Assembly: GCF_001042905.1 (NCBI RefSeq) | Contig: NZ_JYLB01000002.1 | Location: forward strand, 806,001 to 870,000 | Length of the DNA stretch: 64,000 nucleotides | Direction: 5' to 3' | From: Pseudomonas lini | GTDB taxonomy: Bacteria > Pseudomonadota > Gammaproteobacteria > Pseudomonadales > Pseudomonadaceae | Part shown: in pieces, positions 26,137 through 34,780 of the stretch | Position numbering within the stretch: position 1 is the first letter of the stretch | Layout: the number at the start of each line of letters is the position of its first letter | Made by a program: the position numbers and the translations under genes | The notes under the pieces: model-generated | Seen by the model: the letters and a program-made list of their open reading frames with translations, nothing else | What the model was told of the DNA's origin: nothing | Databases searched by the model: none

Positions 26137-26159
26137 GCCCCGATTTCAAGGAAATAGCC

Positions 26160-28304
26160 ATGACCGAAGCCATCCGTTACGAAAAAGGTCAGGACCAGAT
26201 CGTCGTCCTGACCATCGACATGCCGGGCCAGAGTGCCAACACCATGAACGCGGTCTACCGCGACGCCATGGCCAGCTGCGTCGCCCGACTGGTCGCCGAC
26301 AAGGACGCCATTGCCGGCGTGATCATCACCTCGGCCAAGAAGACCTTCTTCGCCGGCGGCGACCTCAATGAACTGATCAAGGTTGGTAAACCCGAAGCCA
26401 AAGCCTTTTACGACATGGTGCTGACACTCAAGGGCCAACTGCGCACCCTGGAAACCCTTGGCAAACCGGTGGTCGCCGCCATTAACGGCGCGGCGCTCGG
26501 TGGCGGTTGGGAAATCTGTCTGGCATGTCATCACCGTGTGGCGCTGGACAATCCATCGGTGCTGCTGGGCCTGCCGGAAGTCACTCTTGGCCTGTTGCCG
26601 GGCGGCGGCGGGGTGGTGCGCATGGTCCGCATGCTGGGCATCGAAAAAGCTCTGCCGTATCTGCTTGAAGGCAAGAAAATCCGGCCGCAACAGGCGTTAC
26701 AGGCGCGATTGATTGACGAGTTGGCTGCCGATCGCGATGAACTGATGACCAAGGCGCGGGCGTGGATTGTCGCTCACCCGGTCGCTGTGCAGCGCTGGGA
26801 CGTGAAGGGTTATCAGATCCCTGGCGGCACGCCGTCGGATCCGAAGCTCGCGCCGATGCTTGCTATCACGCCATCGATTCTGCGCAGCAAAACCCAGGGC
26901 TGTCTGCCCGCGCCGGAGAAAATCCTCTGCGCTGCGGTGGAAGGCGCCCAGGTGGATTTCGACACGGCGCACCTGATCGAAACCCGCTACTTCACCGAGC
27001 TGACCACCGGCCAAGTGTCGAAAAACCTCATTGGCACGTTCTGGTTTCAGCTCAATGAGATCAATGCCGGCGGCTCGCGACCCCAAGGCATAGCGCCTTG
27101 CGTGACGAAGAAAGTCGGCGTGCTCGGCGCCGGGATGATGGGCGCGGGCATCGCGTTTGTCAGCGCATCGGCTGGCATCGACGTGGTGCTCAAAGACATC
27201 AACCTCGCCGCGGCAGAGAAGGGCAAGGCTCACTCGGCGGCGTTGCTGGACAAGAAAGTTGCGCGTGGTCAGTTAACCCGGGAGCAGCGTGAAGAGATTT
27301 TGGCGCGAATCCATGCCACCGAAAACGATGCGGACCTGGCGGGTTGCGATCTGATTATTGAAGCGGTGTTTGAGGATCGCGAACTGAAGGCCAAGGTCTC
27401 ATCGGCCGCGCAAGCAGTCGTCGGCCCGGACGCGGTCATCGCCTCCAACACCTCGACCTTGCCGATCAGTGGCCTGGCCACCGCCGTGCCGGACCAGACG
27501 AAATTCATCGGCCTGCATTTCTTCAGTCCCGTCGAGAAAATGCCACTGGTGGAAATCATCAAGGGCGTCCGTACCAGCGACGAAACCCTGGCGCGCGGTT
27601 TCGATTTCGTCCTGCAAATCAAGAAGACACCGATCGTGGTCAACGACAGTCGCGGCTTCTTTACCTCGCGGGTGTTCGGCACCTTCACCAACGAAGGCAT
27701 TGCCATGCTCGGCGAAGGCGTGAGTGCTCCCATGATCGAGACCGAAGCGCGCAAGGCCGGCATGCCCGTCGGGCCTCTGGCGATCTCCGACGAAGTTTCC
27801 CTCAGCCTGATGAGCCATATCCGCGAGCAAACCGCCAAAGACCTGCGAGCAGAAGGGAAAACCCTGATTGAGCACCCGGCGTTCGCCGTGATTGACTTGC
27901 TGCTCAAGGAATACAAGCGTCCGGGCAAGGCCGCTGGAGGTGGTTTCTACGATTACCCGGCGACAGGGCAGAAGCATTTGTGGCCCGAGCTGAAAACCCA
28001 TTTCGAGAAAGCCGATGGGCAGATTTCGCCGAAGGACATACGCGATCGACTGCTGTTCGTGCAAGCCATCGAAACCGTGCGCTGTATGGAGGAGGGCGTG
28101 CTGACCTCGACGGCGGACGCCAACGTTGGCTCGATCTTCGGCATCGGCTTCGCGGCCTGGACCGGCGGTGCGCTGCAATTCATCAACCAGTACGGCGTGA
28201 AAGACTTCGTCGCCCGCGCCCAGTACCTGGCCGAGCAGTACGGCGAACGCTTCACACCGCCTGCGCTGCTGTTGGAGAAGGCGGCCAAAAACGCGCTGTT
28301 CTAA
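26160..28304 (+). CDS. Multifunctional enoyl-CoA hydratase / 3-hydroxyacyl-CoA dehydrogenase
   Basis: FadB/FadJ-like alpha subunit of a beta-oxidation complex, 714 residues. The N-terminal crotonase domain has both catalytic Glu residues (GGWEICLACHH near 125 and GLPEVTLGLLPGGGG near 148). The NAD domain starts near residue 318 (GVLGAGMMGAGIAFVS), with the catalytic His in FIGLHFFSPVEKMPLVEI near 460 and the C-terminal dehydrogenase domain after it. Start ATG at 26160 with AAGGAAA upstream. Coupled to the thiolase gene; together they could complete oxidation cycles on acyl-CoA supplied by a synthetase such as the one at 14.9 kb. Confidence 0.92.
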   Translation: MTEAIRYEKGQDQIVVLTIDMPGQSANTMNAVYRDAMASCVARLVADKDAIAGVIITSAKKTFFAGGDLNELIKVGKPEAKAFYDMVLTLKGQLRTLETLGKPVVAAINGAALGGGWEICLACHHRVALDNPSVLLGLPEVTLGLLPGGGGVVRMVRMLGIEKALPYLLEGKKIRPQQALQARLIDELAADRDELMTKARAWIVAHPVAVQRWDVKGYQIPGGTPSDPKLAPMLAITPSILRSKTQGCLPAPEKILCAAVEGAQVDFDTAHLIETRYFTELTTGQVSKNLIGTFWFQLNEINAGGSRPQGIAPCVTKKVGVLGAGMMGAGIAFVSASAGIDVVLKDINLAAAEKGKAHSAALLDKKVARGQLTREQREEILARIHATENDADLAGCDLIIEAVFEDRELKAKVSSAAQAVVGPDAVIASNTSTLPISGLATAVPDQTKFIGLHFFSPVEKMPLVEIIKGVRTSDETLARGFDFVLQIKKTPIVVNDSRGFFTSRVFGTFTNEGIAMLGEGVSAPMIETEARKAGMPVGPLAISDEVSLSLMSHIREQTAKDLRAEGKTLIEHPAFAVIDLLLKEYKRPGKAAGGGFYDYPATGQKHLWPELKTHFEKADGQISPKDIRDRLLFVQAIETVRCMEEGVLTSTADANVGSIFGIGFAAWTGGALQFINQYGVKDFVARAQYLAEQYGERFTPPALLLEKAAKNALF

Positions 28305-28399
28305 GGGACCGATGACGCGCTCCAGGGCTTGCCTTGCCACTGTGTTTCAAGGCAGGCTCTGGGGTGTGCATTATTCCCTTCATGTGTCAGGTATTTTTT

Positions 28400-29140
28400 A
28401 TGTCGTTACGCATCTGCATTCTGGAAACCGACATCCTGCGTCCGGAACTGGTCGATCAATATCAGGGTTACGGGCAGATGTTCCAGCGTCTGTTTTCGCA
28501 GCAGCCCATCGCTGCCGAGTTCACCGTGTACAACGTGATGCAAGGCGATTATCCCAGCGATGACCTGACCTTTGATGCGTATCTGGTCACCGGCAGCAAG
28601 GCCGATTCCTTCGGCACCGACCCGTGGATTCAAACTCTCAAGACGTATCTGCTGAAACGCTACGAACGCGGCGACAAACTGCTGGGCGTGTGCTTCGGCC
28701 ATCAATTGCTGGCGCTGCTATTGGGCGGCAAAAGCGAGCGGGCGACCCAGGGTTGGGGTGTCGGCACCCACAACTACAAACTCGCGGCCAAGGCGCCATG
28801 GATGAGCCCGCTGAGGGAGGAGCTGACGCTACTGATCAGCCACCAGGATCAGGTCACCGCGCTACCGGAAAACGCTACGGTCATCGCCTCGAGCGATTTC
28901 TGCCCGTTCGCCGCGTACCACATCAACGATCAAGTGCTGTGCTTCCAGGGGCATCCGGAGTTCATCCACGATTACTCACGCGCATTGTTGGATATTCGTC
29001 AGGAAGCGCTGGGTGAGCAGATTTATTCGAAAGGTATGGCGAGTCTTGAACACGAGCATCACGGCACTACCGTCGCAGAGTGGATGATGCGGTTTGTGGC
29101 GCATAAGCCTGAGGGTGAGGCTGAGTCGGTTAAGCCTTAA
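28400..29140 (+). CDS. Class I glutamine amidotransferase-like protein
   Basis: 246 residues of the GATase1 fold. The nucleophile is in KLLGVCFGHQLLALLLGG near residue 100, and the His–Glu pair is in CFQGHPEFIHDY near 195. It is a stand-alone domain like GuaA-N-like or gamma-glutamyl hydrolase/peptidase proteins, and the VTGSKADSFGTDPWI segment resembles the YfeJ-type group. The synthase partner, if there is one, is not adjacent. Start ATG at 28400 with only a weak AGG upstream. Confidence 0.87.
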   Translation: MSLRICILETDILRPELVDQYQGYGQMFQRLFSQQPIAAEFTVYNVMQGDYPSDDLTFDAYLVTGSKADSFGTDPWIQTLKTYLLKRYERGDKLLGVCFGHQLLALLLGGKSERATQGWGVGTHNYKLAAKAPWMSPLREELTLLISHQDQVTALPENATVIASSDFCPFAAYHINDQVLCFQGHPEFIHDYSRALLDIRQEALGEQIYSKGMASLEHEHHGTTVAEWMMRFVAHKPEGEAESVKP

Positions 29141-29143
29141 AAG

Positions 29144-29209
29144 CTTCGCGGGCCAGCCTCGCTCCTACAGGATTTCGGTGTACTTGTAGGAGCGAGGCTA
29201 GCCCGCGAA
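29144..29209. repeat. REP-like inverted pair, family B
   Basis: TTCGCGGGCCAGCCTCGCTC and its complement between two convergent genes. Confidence 0.8.
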
Positions 29210-29232
29210 TTTCGCAGACGCCTCGGTCTTGA

Positions 29233-30204
29233 CTACAACCACCCCGACCGCTTGAAACTCGCCCACAAACCAACGCACCCAACGGCAATAAACCCCAACA
29301 CCCCGAAATACCCGTAATGCCAAGTCAATTCCGGCATGTTCTCGAAATTCATCCCGTAAACTCCGGCCACCGCCGTCGGAAACGCCAGAATCGCCGCCCA
29401 TGCCGCAAATTTGCGCTGCACCACACTCTGGCGTGACGCCTCCAGCAACACTCCGATCTCGATGGTCTGGCTGGCGATGTCTGCCAGGGTCGTCAGGTCT
29501 TCCATCTGTCGCCTGACGTGAATCTGCACATCGCGGAAGTACGGGCGCATGTTCTTGTCGATAAATGGAAAGGTCAGGTTCTGCAATTCCTCACTGATCT
29601 CCACCATCGGCGCCGCAAACCGGCGCAAGCGCAATACATCACGGCGCAGACTGTGGAGTTTCTGAATGTCGCGCTCATTCAGGGAGCTGCACATTACGCT
29701 GCTCTCCAGCTCATCGATCTCGGCATGGATCGCTTCGCCCATCGGCTGGTAGTTCTCAATCACGAAGTCGAGGATGGCATAGAGTACGAAATCTTCCCCA
29801 TGCTCCAACAACAATGGCCGCGCCTCACAACGTTGTCGGACGTACGCGTAGGACGCCGAATGACCATTGCGCGCGGTAATGACGTACCCTTTGCCGGCAA
29901 AGATATGCGTCTCGATGAACTGCAGTTTGCCTTCATTGCGGATAGGCGAATATGTGACGATAAACAGTGCGTCGCCGAATGTTTCCAGCTTCGGTCGGCT
30001 GTGTTTTTCCAAGGCGTCTTCGATGGCCAGTTCATGCAGGTTGAACTGACGTTGCAGGTTGAACAGCTCTTCGGCGTTCGGCTCTTCCAAACCAATCCAC
30101 ACAAAGTGGCCAGGCTTCGCAGCCCAGGCAGCGCCTTCGTCGAGGGTGATATTGGTGACTTTCTTACCGGCGCTGTAAACCGCAGCAGCAACGACTCTAC
30201 CCAT
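29233..30204 (-). CDS. corA: CorA-family magnesium/cobalt transporter
   Basis: Pentameric divalent-cation channel of the inner membrane. 323 residues: a long soluble N-terminal region and long helix, then two membrane helices at the C terminus. The signature YGMNFENMPE closes the first helix, as in all CorA proteins (GMN motif), followed by HYGYFGVLGFIAVGCVGLW. No regulatory element seen in the short upstream gap. CorA-family paralogues with this MPE-type loop are common in pseudomonads; metal preference cannot be read from sequence. Confidence 0.93.
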   Translation of the reverse strand: MGRVVAAAVYSAGKKVTNITLDEGAAWAAKPGHFVWIGLEEPNAEELFNLQRQFNLHELAIEDALEKHSRPKLETFGDALFIVTYSPIRNEGKLQFIETHIFAGKGYVITARNGHSASYAYVRQRCEARPLLLEHGEDFVLYAILDFVIENYQPMGEAIHAEIDELESSVMCSSLNERDIQKLHSLRRDVLRLRRFAAPMVEISEELQNLTFPFIDKNMRPYFRDVQIHVRRQMEDLTTLADIASQTIEIGVLLEASRQSVVQRKFAAWAAILAFPTAVAGVYGMNFENMPELTWHYGYFGVLGFIAVGCVGLWASFKRSGWL

Positions 30205-30325
30205 GATGGTGATTCACTTCTTATTAGCCGCTTTCTATTGGTAAAGACTGGCGGTGCCAGGCAGGATTCAGCTTAACCTTGTCTGCTGCTTGAGAGTCAG
30301 CAAAATCGTTAGAGTTCGCAGGCAA

Positions 30326-30350
30326 AAGAAAACCCGCACAGGGCGGGTTT
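30326..30350 (-). terminator. Terminator of the acyltransferase gene
   Basis: Stem AAACCCGC/GCGGGTTT (30330–30337 with 30343–30350), T-rich tail on the minus strand. Confidence 0.7.
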
Positions 30351-30353
30351 CAT

Positions 30354-31076
30354 TCAGGCGGCTTGCAGTTGCCGATCCATCGAGTCGATACACTCGCGCA
30401 TCTGCTCGCGGCACTGGGCGATTAGCATGGGCATGTCATCCAGACTCAATCCAGCCGTAGGAATCGCCGGCAGCGAACGGATCAGAATCTTCCCACTGCG
30501 CCAGCGGTTCAATCGCATGTGTTTGACGTAACTGCTGACACACACCGGCACGATGGGCACGCCCGCGGCAATCGCCATCTGGAACGCGCCTTTCTTGAAT
30601 GGCAGCAGCTCTTCGCCGAGGTTGCGTGTGCCTTCCGGGAAGACCCAGATCGAGGTGTCTTCATGCTGCAAGGTGCGAGTAGTGGTCAGCATCGACTGGC
30701 GTGCCTTGTGCGCATTGCCGCGGTCAATCAACACATTGCCGGCCAGCCAGAACAACTGCCCGAACAGCGGCACCCATTTCAGGCTCTTCTTGCCGATGCA
30801 CACGGTGCGGCGGGGCACCACGTTGCCGAACACAAACAGATCGTAGTTGGACTGGTGGTTGGCAATGATCACGCAACTGTCAGGCTTATCCATCAACGGC
30901 CCGACGTCAGCCTTCACCCGCAAACGCAAAATGCACATCGCCGGCCACGCATACAGACGTGCGCATAAACGGCTGTTGTCCGGATTAAACGGCCGGCATA
31001 GACCGAGGATCACTCCAAGCATACCGGCCAGAATAAAGTGCAAGCCCATCAATAACATACGAAACACAAACAGCAT
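30354..31076 (-). CDS. plsC: 1-acylglycerol-3-phosphate acyltransferase
   Basis: Makes phosphatidic acid in phospholipid synthesis; inner-membrane associated. 240 residues with a hydrophobic N terminus (about residues 1–28), the catalytic H-x4-D motif in ANHQSNYD near residue 75, and the glycerophosphate-binding FPEGTRN near 148. VPIVPVCVSSYVKH is the fourth motif. Pseudomonads carry several plsC paralogues, so whether this is the essential one is not known. Transcribed convergently with nothing; its neighbour corA is downstream on the same strand. Confidence 0.9.
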   Translation of the reverse strand: MLFVFRMLLMGLHFILAGMLGVILGLCRPFNPDNSRLCARLYAWPAMCILRLRVKADVGPLMDKPDSCVIIANHQSNYDLFVFGNVVPRRTVCIGKKSLKWVPLFGQLFWLAGNVLIDRGNAHKARQSMLTTTRTLQHEDTSIWVFPEGTRNLGEELLPFKKGAFQMAIAAGVPIVPVCVSSYVKHMRLNRWRSGKILIRSLPAIPTAGLSLDDMPMLIAQCREQMRECIDSMDRQLQAA

Positions 31077-31244
31077 TTAAAGGGCCCACCGGAACAAAAG
31101 GTGGCGCAGTGTACGGATGTGCACTGTTTTCGGCAATTGCCGCTATAGAAGTGGGAGATGACCGATGTTTGAGCACATGTTTCCGACTTATGGGTCAGAT
31201 GCGGCCTAGAGCGGTTGTAAGGTTTTGAACCAGACACGCAAGAA

Positions 31245-31271
31245 AAAGCCCGACACGACGGTCGGGCTTTT
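31245..31271 (-). terminator. Terminator of the crotonase gene
   Basis: Eleven-pair stem AAAAGCCCGAC/GTCGGGCTTTT with A/T flanks on both sides, so it could work in both directions. Confidence 0.75.
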
Positions 31272-31290
31272 CGGTGCAACGCGTTCGGGC

Positions 31291-31980
31291 TTAACCCATA
31301 TGCTCCTGATCCAGGATGATCGCGTTGTCCAGCGTCTCCAGCAGCGCCTTGCGCACTTTCAGCTTGGTGTTCTTGTGGGCGATCATGTTGAGCTTCTTCA
31401 ACTGACGAGCTGCCGCCAGCGCCGCGCCTTGCAGCTCTTCGGCCGACACCACCACATCAAGGAAACCGGCATCCACAGCACTCTGCGGATTGAACATCTC
31501 GGCATTGATCACCGCACGATGAAACGCCGACTTGCGCAGACGATCACGCGCCAGCTCGATACCGGCATGGTGCATGGTCATACCGATCTGCACTTCGTTC
31601 AGGCCAATGCTGAACGGGCCATCGACACCAATGCGGTAGTCAGCCGACAACAGAATAAACGCACCCTTGGCCACCGCATGCCCAGGACACGCCACGACCA
31701 CCGGGAACGGGTGCGACAGCAGGCGACGAGCCAGCGTCGAACCGGCAGCCACCAGTGCAGTGGCCTCTTTAGGGCCAGCCGTCATCACCTTCAAGTCGTA
31801 ACCACCCGAAAAAATACCCGGCTGACTGGTAATGATCACCACCGCCCGATCCGCCACCGCCCGATCCAGCGCAGCGTTAAACGCGACAATCACATCCGGC
31901 GAGATGGCATTGACCTTGCCATTGCTCAAGGTCAGGGTCGCGATACCGTCTTCGAGATGGTAGGAAATCAACTCACTCAT
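31291..31980 (-). CDS. Crotonase-family enoyl-CoA hydratase/isomerase-like protein
   Basis: 229 residues with the crotonase fold (NGKVNAISPDVI, SGGYDLKVM for the oxyanion region, FSIGLNEVQIGM). Of the two hydratase glutamates, the second is kept (LNE), but the first, normally in G-G-G-x-E, is replaced because the loop reads AKGAFILLS. It is also about 30 residues shorter than enoyl-CoA hydratase. So it is unlikely to be an ordinary hydratase; another crotonase chemistry (isomerase, thioesterase or decarboxylase type) is possible. Monocistronic, with its own terminator. Confidence 0.85.
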   Translation of the reverse strand: MSELISYHLEDGIATLTLSNGKVNAISPDVIVAFNAALDRAVADRAVVIITSQPGIFSGGYDLKVMTAGPKEATALVAAGSTLARRLLSHPFPVVVACPGHAVAKGAFILLSADYRIGVDGPFSIGLNEVQIGMTMHHAGIELARDRLRKSAFHRAVINAEMFNPQSAVDAGFLDVVVSAEELQGAALAAARQLKKLNMIAHKNTKLKVRKALLETLDNAIILDQEHMG

Positions 31981-32221
31981 GACGCCAATCCTTCTAATAA
32001 AGTAGGGCAGACGTTACCCACCGCCGTAGGCCAGGTAAAGCGCCGTGACTGACTCGCCAGTCACCCTTTCTCGGCCCGCCAGGCGTAGTCAGCCATGTCC
32101 GCCGCGCATTGGCTTCTATATAGAAGGGAAGACGAAGCCGGAGATTGGCAGGTTTGCCATGCCCTTGAACGGCACGAAAGGGATAACGGCGTTAACCGCA
32201 TGAAAATTCTGAAAAAAATGT

Positions 32222-32250
32222 TTGCCATCAGAAAAGCTTTCGACTACATT
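32222..32250 (+). promoter_or_regulatory. Promoter of the tRNA-Ser gene
   Basis: TTGCCA (32222–32227), 17-bp spacer, TACATT (32245–32250), followed by a GC-rich discriminator (GCGCGCC), typical for stable RNA genes. Confidence 0.6.
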
Positions 32251-32288
32251 AGCGCGCCTCGACAGACAGAACATGTTTGAAGAGATAC

Positions 32289-32378
32289 GGTGAAGTGTCC
32301 GAGTGGCTTAAGGAGCACGCCTGGAAAGTGTGTATACAAGAAATTGTATCGAGAGTTCGAATCTCTCCTTCACCGCCA
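32289..32378 (+). tRNA. tRNA-Ser (anticodon GGA)
   Basis: 90-nt class II tRNA. The acceptor stem GGTGAAG pairs with CTTCACC, followed by G and encoded CCA. The anticodon loop CTGGAAA sits on a CACGC/GTGTG stem (one G·T pair), giving anticodon GGA. A long variable arm (GTATACAAGAAATTGTATC) and GAGAG-TTCGAAT-CTCTC T arm complete it. It has its own promoter and a terminator at 32393–32426. tRNA-Ser genes are frequent integration sites, and the genes just downstream look accessory, but no flanking direct repeat of the 3' end was found. Confidence 0.97.
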
Positions 32379-32392
32379 AATTCGATGTAAGC

Positions 32393-32426
32393 AAAACCCC
32401 TGATTTCGAGAGAAGTCAGGGGTTTT
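32393..32426 (+). terminator. Terminator of the tRNA-Ser gene
   Basis: Stem AAAACCCCTGA/TCAGGGGTTTT (32393–32403 with 32416–32426). Confidence 0.75.
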
Positions 32427-32672
32427 GTGGTTTCTGGTGTCTGGATTTCATGCGTGGCGGTATCAGCGAAGGCGCTTTCTGAAACTGATGTAAGACGATT
32501 GATAGGCGGGTGGGAAGCATGCTGAAAAGCCAGATGGTTGGGGGCTTTCATCGGATTTGGCAGCTCACATAAGTCGCGCTGGGAGGGTATTGGTTTTACG
32601 CCTTCAGGGTGCAAAATGACTCAAAGGGCAGCACACAATAAGCGCCCCATTATCTGTAACGGCGCACACGTT

Positions 32673-32870
32673 ATGCAGGAATTCACTATTAAACAGGCTG
32701 AGCTGAAAAAGGTTCACGTAGAAATCGTCAAGCTGATGGCTGAACAGCGCAAGCTGAACGCCGAAGCTGGCAAGATGACCTGTGAAGTTTTTTGGTATCC
32801 GGTGGGCGTTGCGACTGGCCTGATCGTGACGGTGGCAACTATTACCGCGGTGTTGATCAAACTTCTCTAA
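32673..32870 (+). CDS. Small membrane protein, unknown (phage-holin-like size)
   Basis: 65 residues: an amphipathic, lysine-rich N-terminal half (MQEFTIKQAELKKVHVEIVK) likely to be a short coiled coil, then one membrane helix (YPVGVATGLIVTVATITAV) and the end LIKLL. Weak ribosome site. Such proteins are often seen in prophage remnants and islands, which fits the position after a tRNA gene, but nothing else phage-like is nearby. Function unknown. Confidence 0.55.
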   Translation: MQEFTIKQAELKKVHVEIVKLMAEQRKLNAEAGKMTCEVFWYPVGVATGLIVTVATITAVLIKLL

Positions 32871-32963
32871 TTCCTACAGGACTCGAGATTAGGGACTTGG
32901 TTTTCCATCCACGCCGAAACTGGCGTAATGCCAGACTTTGGGCATGCAGATAAGAAACTGGAT

Positions 32964-33266
32964 TTATGCGTGAGATTCGTCGCTCTCAGGAATCAGACGA
33001 ACCTCTACTCGCTGGCCGAGTGCGCGAGCAGCGCTGGCGAGCGTGGCCAATGTCATGCCTGAGTCATTTTGATCGAGTGCCCGATCCACTGCAGTGCGGC
33101 TTGTATGCATCCGCTCGGCAAGGGTTTTCTTGCTGACACGCTGCAGCTTCATAGCCTCAGCAATTTGCCAGGAAATGACGCGCTTGAGAGCTGCGGCAGA
33201 AACCTCTTCGGCAAGACCTTGCTCCGCAAGGAAGTCATCGAAGTCAGATCCGATATGCTTGTTCAT
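32964..33266 (-). CDS. Antitoxin, XRE/HigA-like
   Basis: 100 residues. The helix-turn-helix lies near residues 37–70 (QIAEAMKLQRVSKKTLAERM, HTSRTAVDRALD), followed by the LATLASAARALGQRVEVRL tail common in XRE antitoxins paired with RelE-type toxins. It starts 10 bp after the toxin gene with GAGG upstream. The order toxin then antitoxin is that of HigBA-type systems. The antitoxin should repress the pair through the palindrome at 33628–33645. Confidence 0.85.
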   Translation of the reverse strand: MNKHIGSDFDDFLAEQGLAEEVSAAALKRVISWQIAEAMKLQRVSKKTLAERMHTSRTAVDRALDQNDSGMTLATLASAARALGQRVEVRLIPESDESHA

Positions 33267-33276
33267 CTTTTGTGCC

Positions 33277-33618
33277 TCATAGTCGTGCTTTGCGCTGTTT
33301 GGCGGTAGCCATGTCCGACGCGGGTGTTTTTTGGCTTTTTTTGATAAAGCCATGGAGTAGCACCATGTCGGATCCAACAACTGTAAAAATAATGCGTGCG
33401 ATGGTGTCGCCAAGATCAATCCTGATTTCCCAGAGCCCGGCATCCAGCTTTCTTACCACCGGCATGCCGATGGGCCAACCAAGCTGAACGGTTTTGATGT
33501 CTGTACCGACCATCCTTCTATGGTCGCGGGGAAGATCAGCAAGCCAGTCACGCACCGGTTCATTTTCAGCGTCCGTGCGAAAGAAACGGACATTGAGCAC
33601 AGGTGCAAGATCAGTCAT
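33277..33618 (-). CDS. Toxin, RelE/HigB-like (phage-derived Gp49-like)
   Basis: 113 residues. The segment WLADLPRDHRRMVGTDIKTV, then MPVVRKLDAGLWEIRIDLGDTIARII (split), and VVLLHGF-type strand ending FIKKSQKTPASDMATAKQRK are the recognisable layout of the RelE-superfamily mRNA interferases of the Gp49/HigB type: KLDxGLWE(I/L)R and the HGFxKK-Q-TP motif. Inhibits translation by cutting mRNA at the ribosome in characterised relatives. Start ATG at 33618 lies only a few bases past the likely −10 box, so the message may be leaderless. Confidence 0.85.
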   Translation of the reverse strand: MTDLAPVLNVRFFRTDAENEPVRDWLADLPRDHRRMVGTDIKTVQLGWPIGMPVVRKLDAGLWEIRIDLGDTIARIIFTVVGSDMVLLHGFIKKSQKTPASDMATAKQRKARL

Positions 33619-33627
33619 AAATATAGT

Positions 33628-33645
33628 GTACCTAAATAGGTGCAT
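33628..33645. promoter_or_regulatory. Operator/promoter of the toxin–antitoxin pair
   Basis: TGTACCTAAATAGGTGCA: 8-bp arms around a 2-bp centre with one mismatch. On the minus strand it lies between TTGCCT and TACACT (16-bp spacing), so a repressor bound here would block RNA polymerase. Confidence 0.5.
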
Positions 33646-34004
33646 GAGGCAAATTTGCCGCTAAGCGTTCGATCCGCAAAGAGGTATGCGATCAGTAGAT
33701 GGTTTTAGATAAGAAAGTCGGCGTACAAGGATTTACTCTCGCGTGTTAGGCGACGCTCAGACTATATGAGCCCCACCTCAGCCAGAGCAATGCGCGAACG
33801 GCGCGCGGCTTCCGAACGATATGTAGGACTTGTCTCCTTTTCGGGTACGACCTTTTCAAGTCGCCCTCAAAGCCCCATTTCAGGTGAGTTTCGCCCCCTG
33901 TTAGACTGCTAAACCCCTCGACGGTAATCGATCTCTATACTCAATTCTCGCGCCGTTTTTCCCGTCGTTTCACCCTATCGACGACACCTGAACAAGGACA
34001 TTTC
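33646..34004. other. Intergenic region, no gene seen
   Basis: About 360 bp between the toxin promoter and ybjQ. No ribosome site plus open frame, repeat or terminator recognised; the right end presumably carries the ybjQ promoter. Confidence 0.4.
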
Positions 34005-34325
34005 ATGATCACCACTACAACCCACACCATCGAAGGTCGGCAAATCACCGCTTACCTGGACATCGTCAGCGCCGAGTCGGTGCAGGGCGTTAACGTGATC
34101 CGCGATCTGTTCGCTGGCATGCGGGATTTTTTCGGTGGGCGCTCTCAAACGTTGGAGCGGGCATTGAAGGATGCGCGGATTCAGGCGACCGACGAGATCA
34201 AGGAGCGGGCGCGGGCGCTTCAGGCGGATGCAGTAGTAGGGCTCGATTATGAGATCAGCATGCCGGCCGGCAAGGGTGGAATGGTGGTGGTGTTTGTGAC
34301 CGGGACGGCGGTCAAACTGCGGTAA
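34005..34325 (+). CDS. YbjQ/UPF0145 family protein
   Basis: 106 residues of the heavy-metal-binding-domain (UPF0145/YbjQ) family, which forms rings in crystal structures; role unclear. Typical parts are the start TTTTHTIEGRQITAYLDIVS, DFFGGRSQTLERALKDAR and ALQADAVVGLDYEI. Start ATG follows AAGGA. Monocistronic. Confidence 0.85.
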   Translation: MITTTTHTIEGRQITAYLDIVSAESVQGVNVIRDLFAGMRDFFGGRSQTLERALKDARIQATDEIKERARALQADAVVGLDYEISMPAGKGGMVVVFVTGTAVKLR

Positions 34326-34543
34326 GTCAGTGTGAAAAAATCATGAGGGCGCCGCCCCGGGGCGTGCTCGTTTTGTTTATTCGTCATTTGGTTTTGTAGG
34401 AAGCAAGCGCTGGCCATTCGTCGGCACGTAACAATCTGAATCACAGGTCTGGGAATGACCGACTAGTCTCAGAATCCTGGGTGGTCGATATTTTCCAGGC
34501 AAATAGGGCTTGCCGGTATCGACCCGTTGTGAGGAGCGAAGAT

Positions 34544-34738
34544 ATGACTGAGCCGTATATCGAAGACGACGGGGCGGAGTTTCCAATCAATAATTGCGTG
34601 CAGTGTGGTCAGACGGACTACGTGCCGAGCTTCGGTGAAGACCGTATCAAAATCAACAAAATCAAATCTACAGTGCCTCGAACTCGAGGGCCGAAATCGA
34701 AATTCATGCCCAAGCTGGGTGCGCCTTCCAGGAAGTAA
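34544..34738 (+). CDS. Small CxxC protein, unknown
   Basis: 64 residues starting at 34544 with GAGGAG upstream. MTEPYIEDDGAEFPINN leads into CVQCGQTDYVP, a single CxxC, and a basic tail (KINKIKSTVPRTRGPKSKF). One CxxC pair could be half of a zinc site in a dimer. No family recognised. A terminator follows at 34754. Confidence 0.6.
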   Translation: MTEPYIEDDGAEFPINNCVQCGQTDYVPSFGEDRIKINKIKSTVPRTRGPKSKFMPKLGAPSRK

Positions 34739-34753
34739 ACAGTGACTCGTACG

Positions 34754-34780
34754 AGCCCCGCCATTGAGCGGGGTTTCTTG
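34754..34780 (+). terminator. Terminator of the CxxC protein gene
   Basis: Stem AGCCCCGC/GCGGGGTT (34754–34761 with 34768–34775), then T-rich. Confidence 0.7.

Noticed and set aside
32095..32280. 61-codon reading frame before the tRNA-Ser gene
   Set aside because: It covers the tRNA promoter (32222–32250), has no good ribosome site and no recognisable protein pattern.
32289..34000. Complete genomic island with attL/attR at the tRNA-Ser gene
   Set aside because: No integrase gene and no direct repeat of the tRNA 3' end were found within the window.
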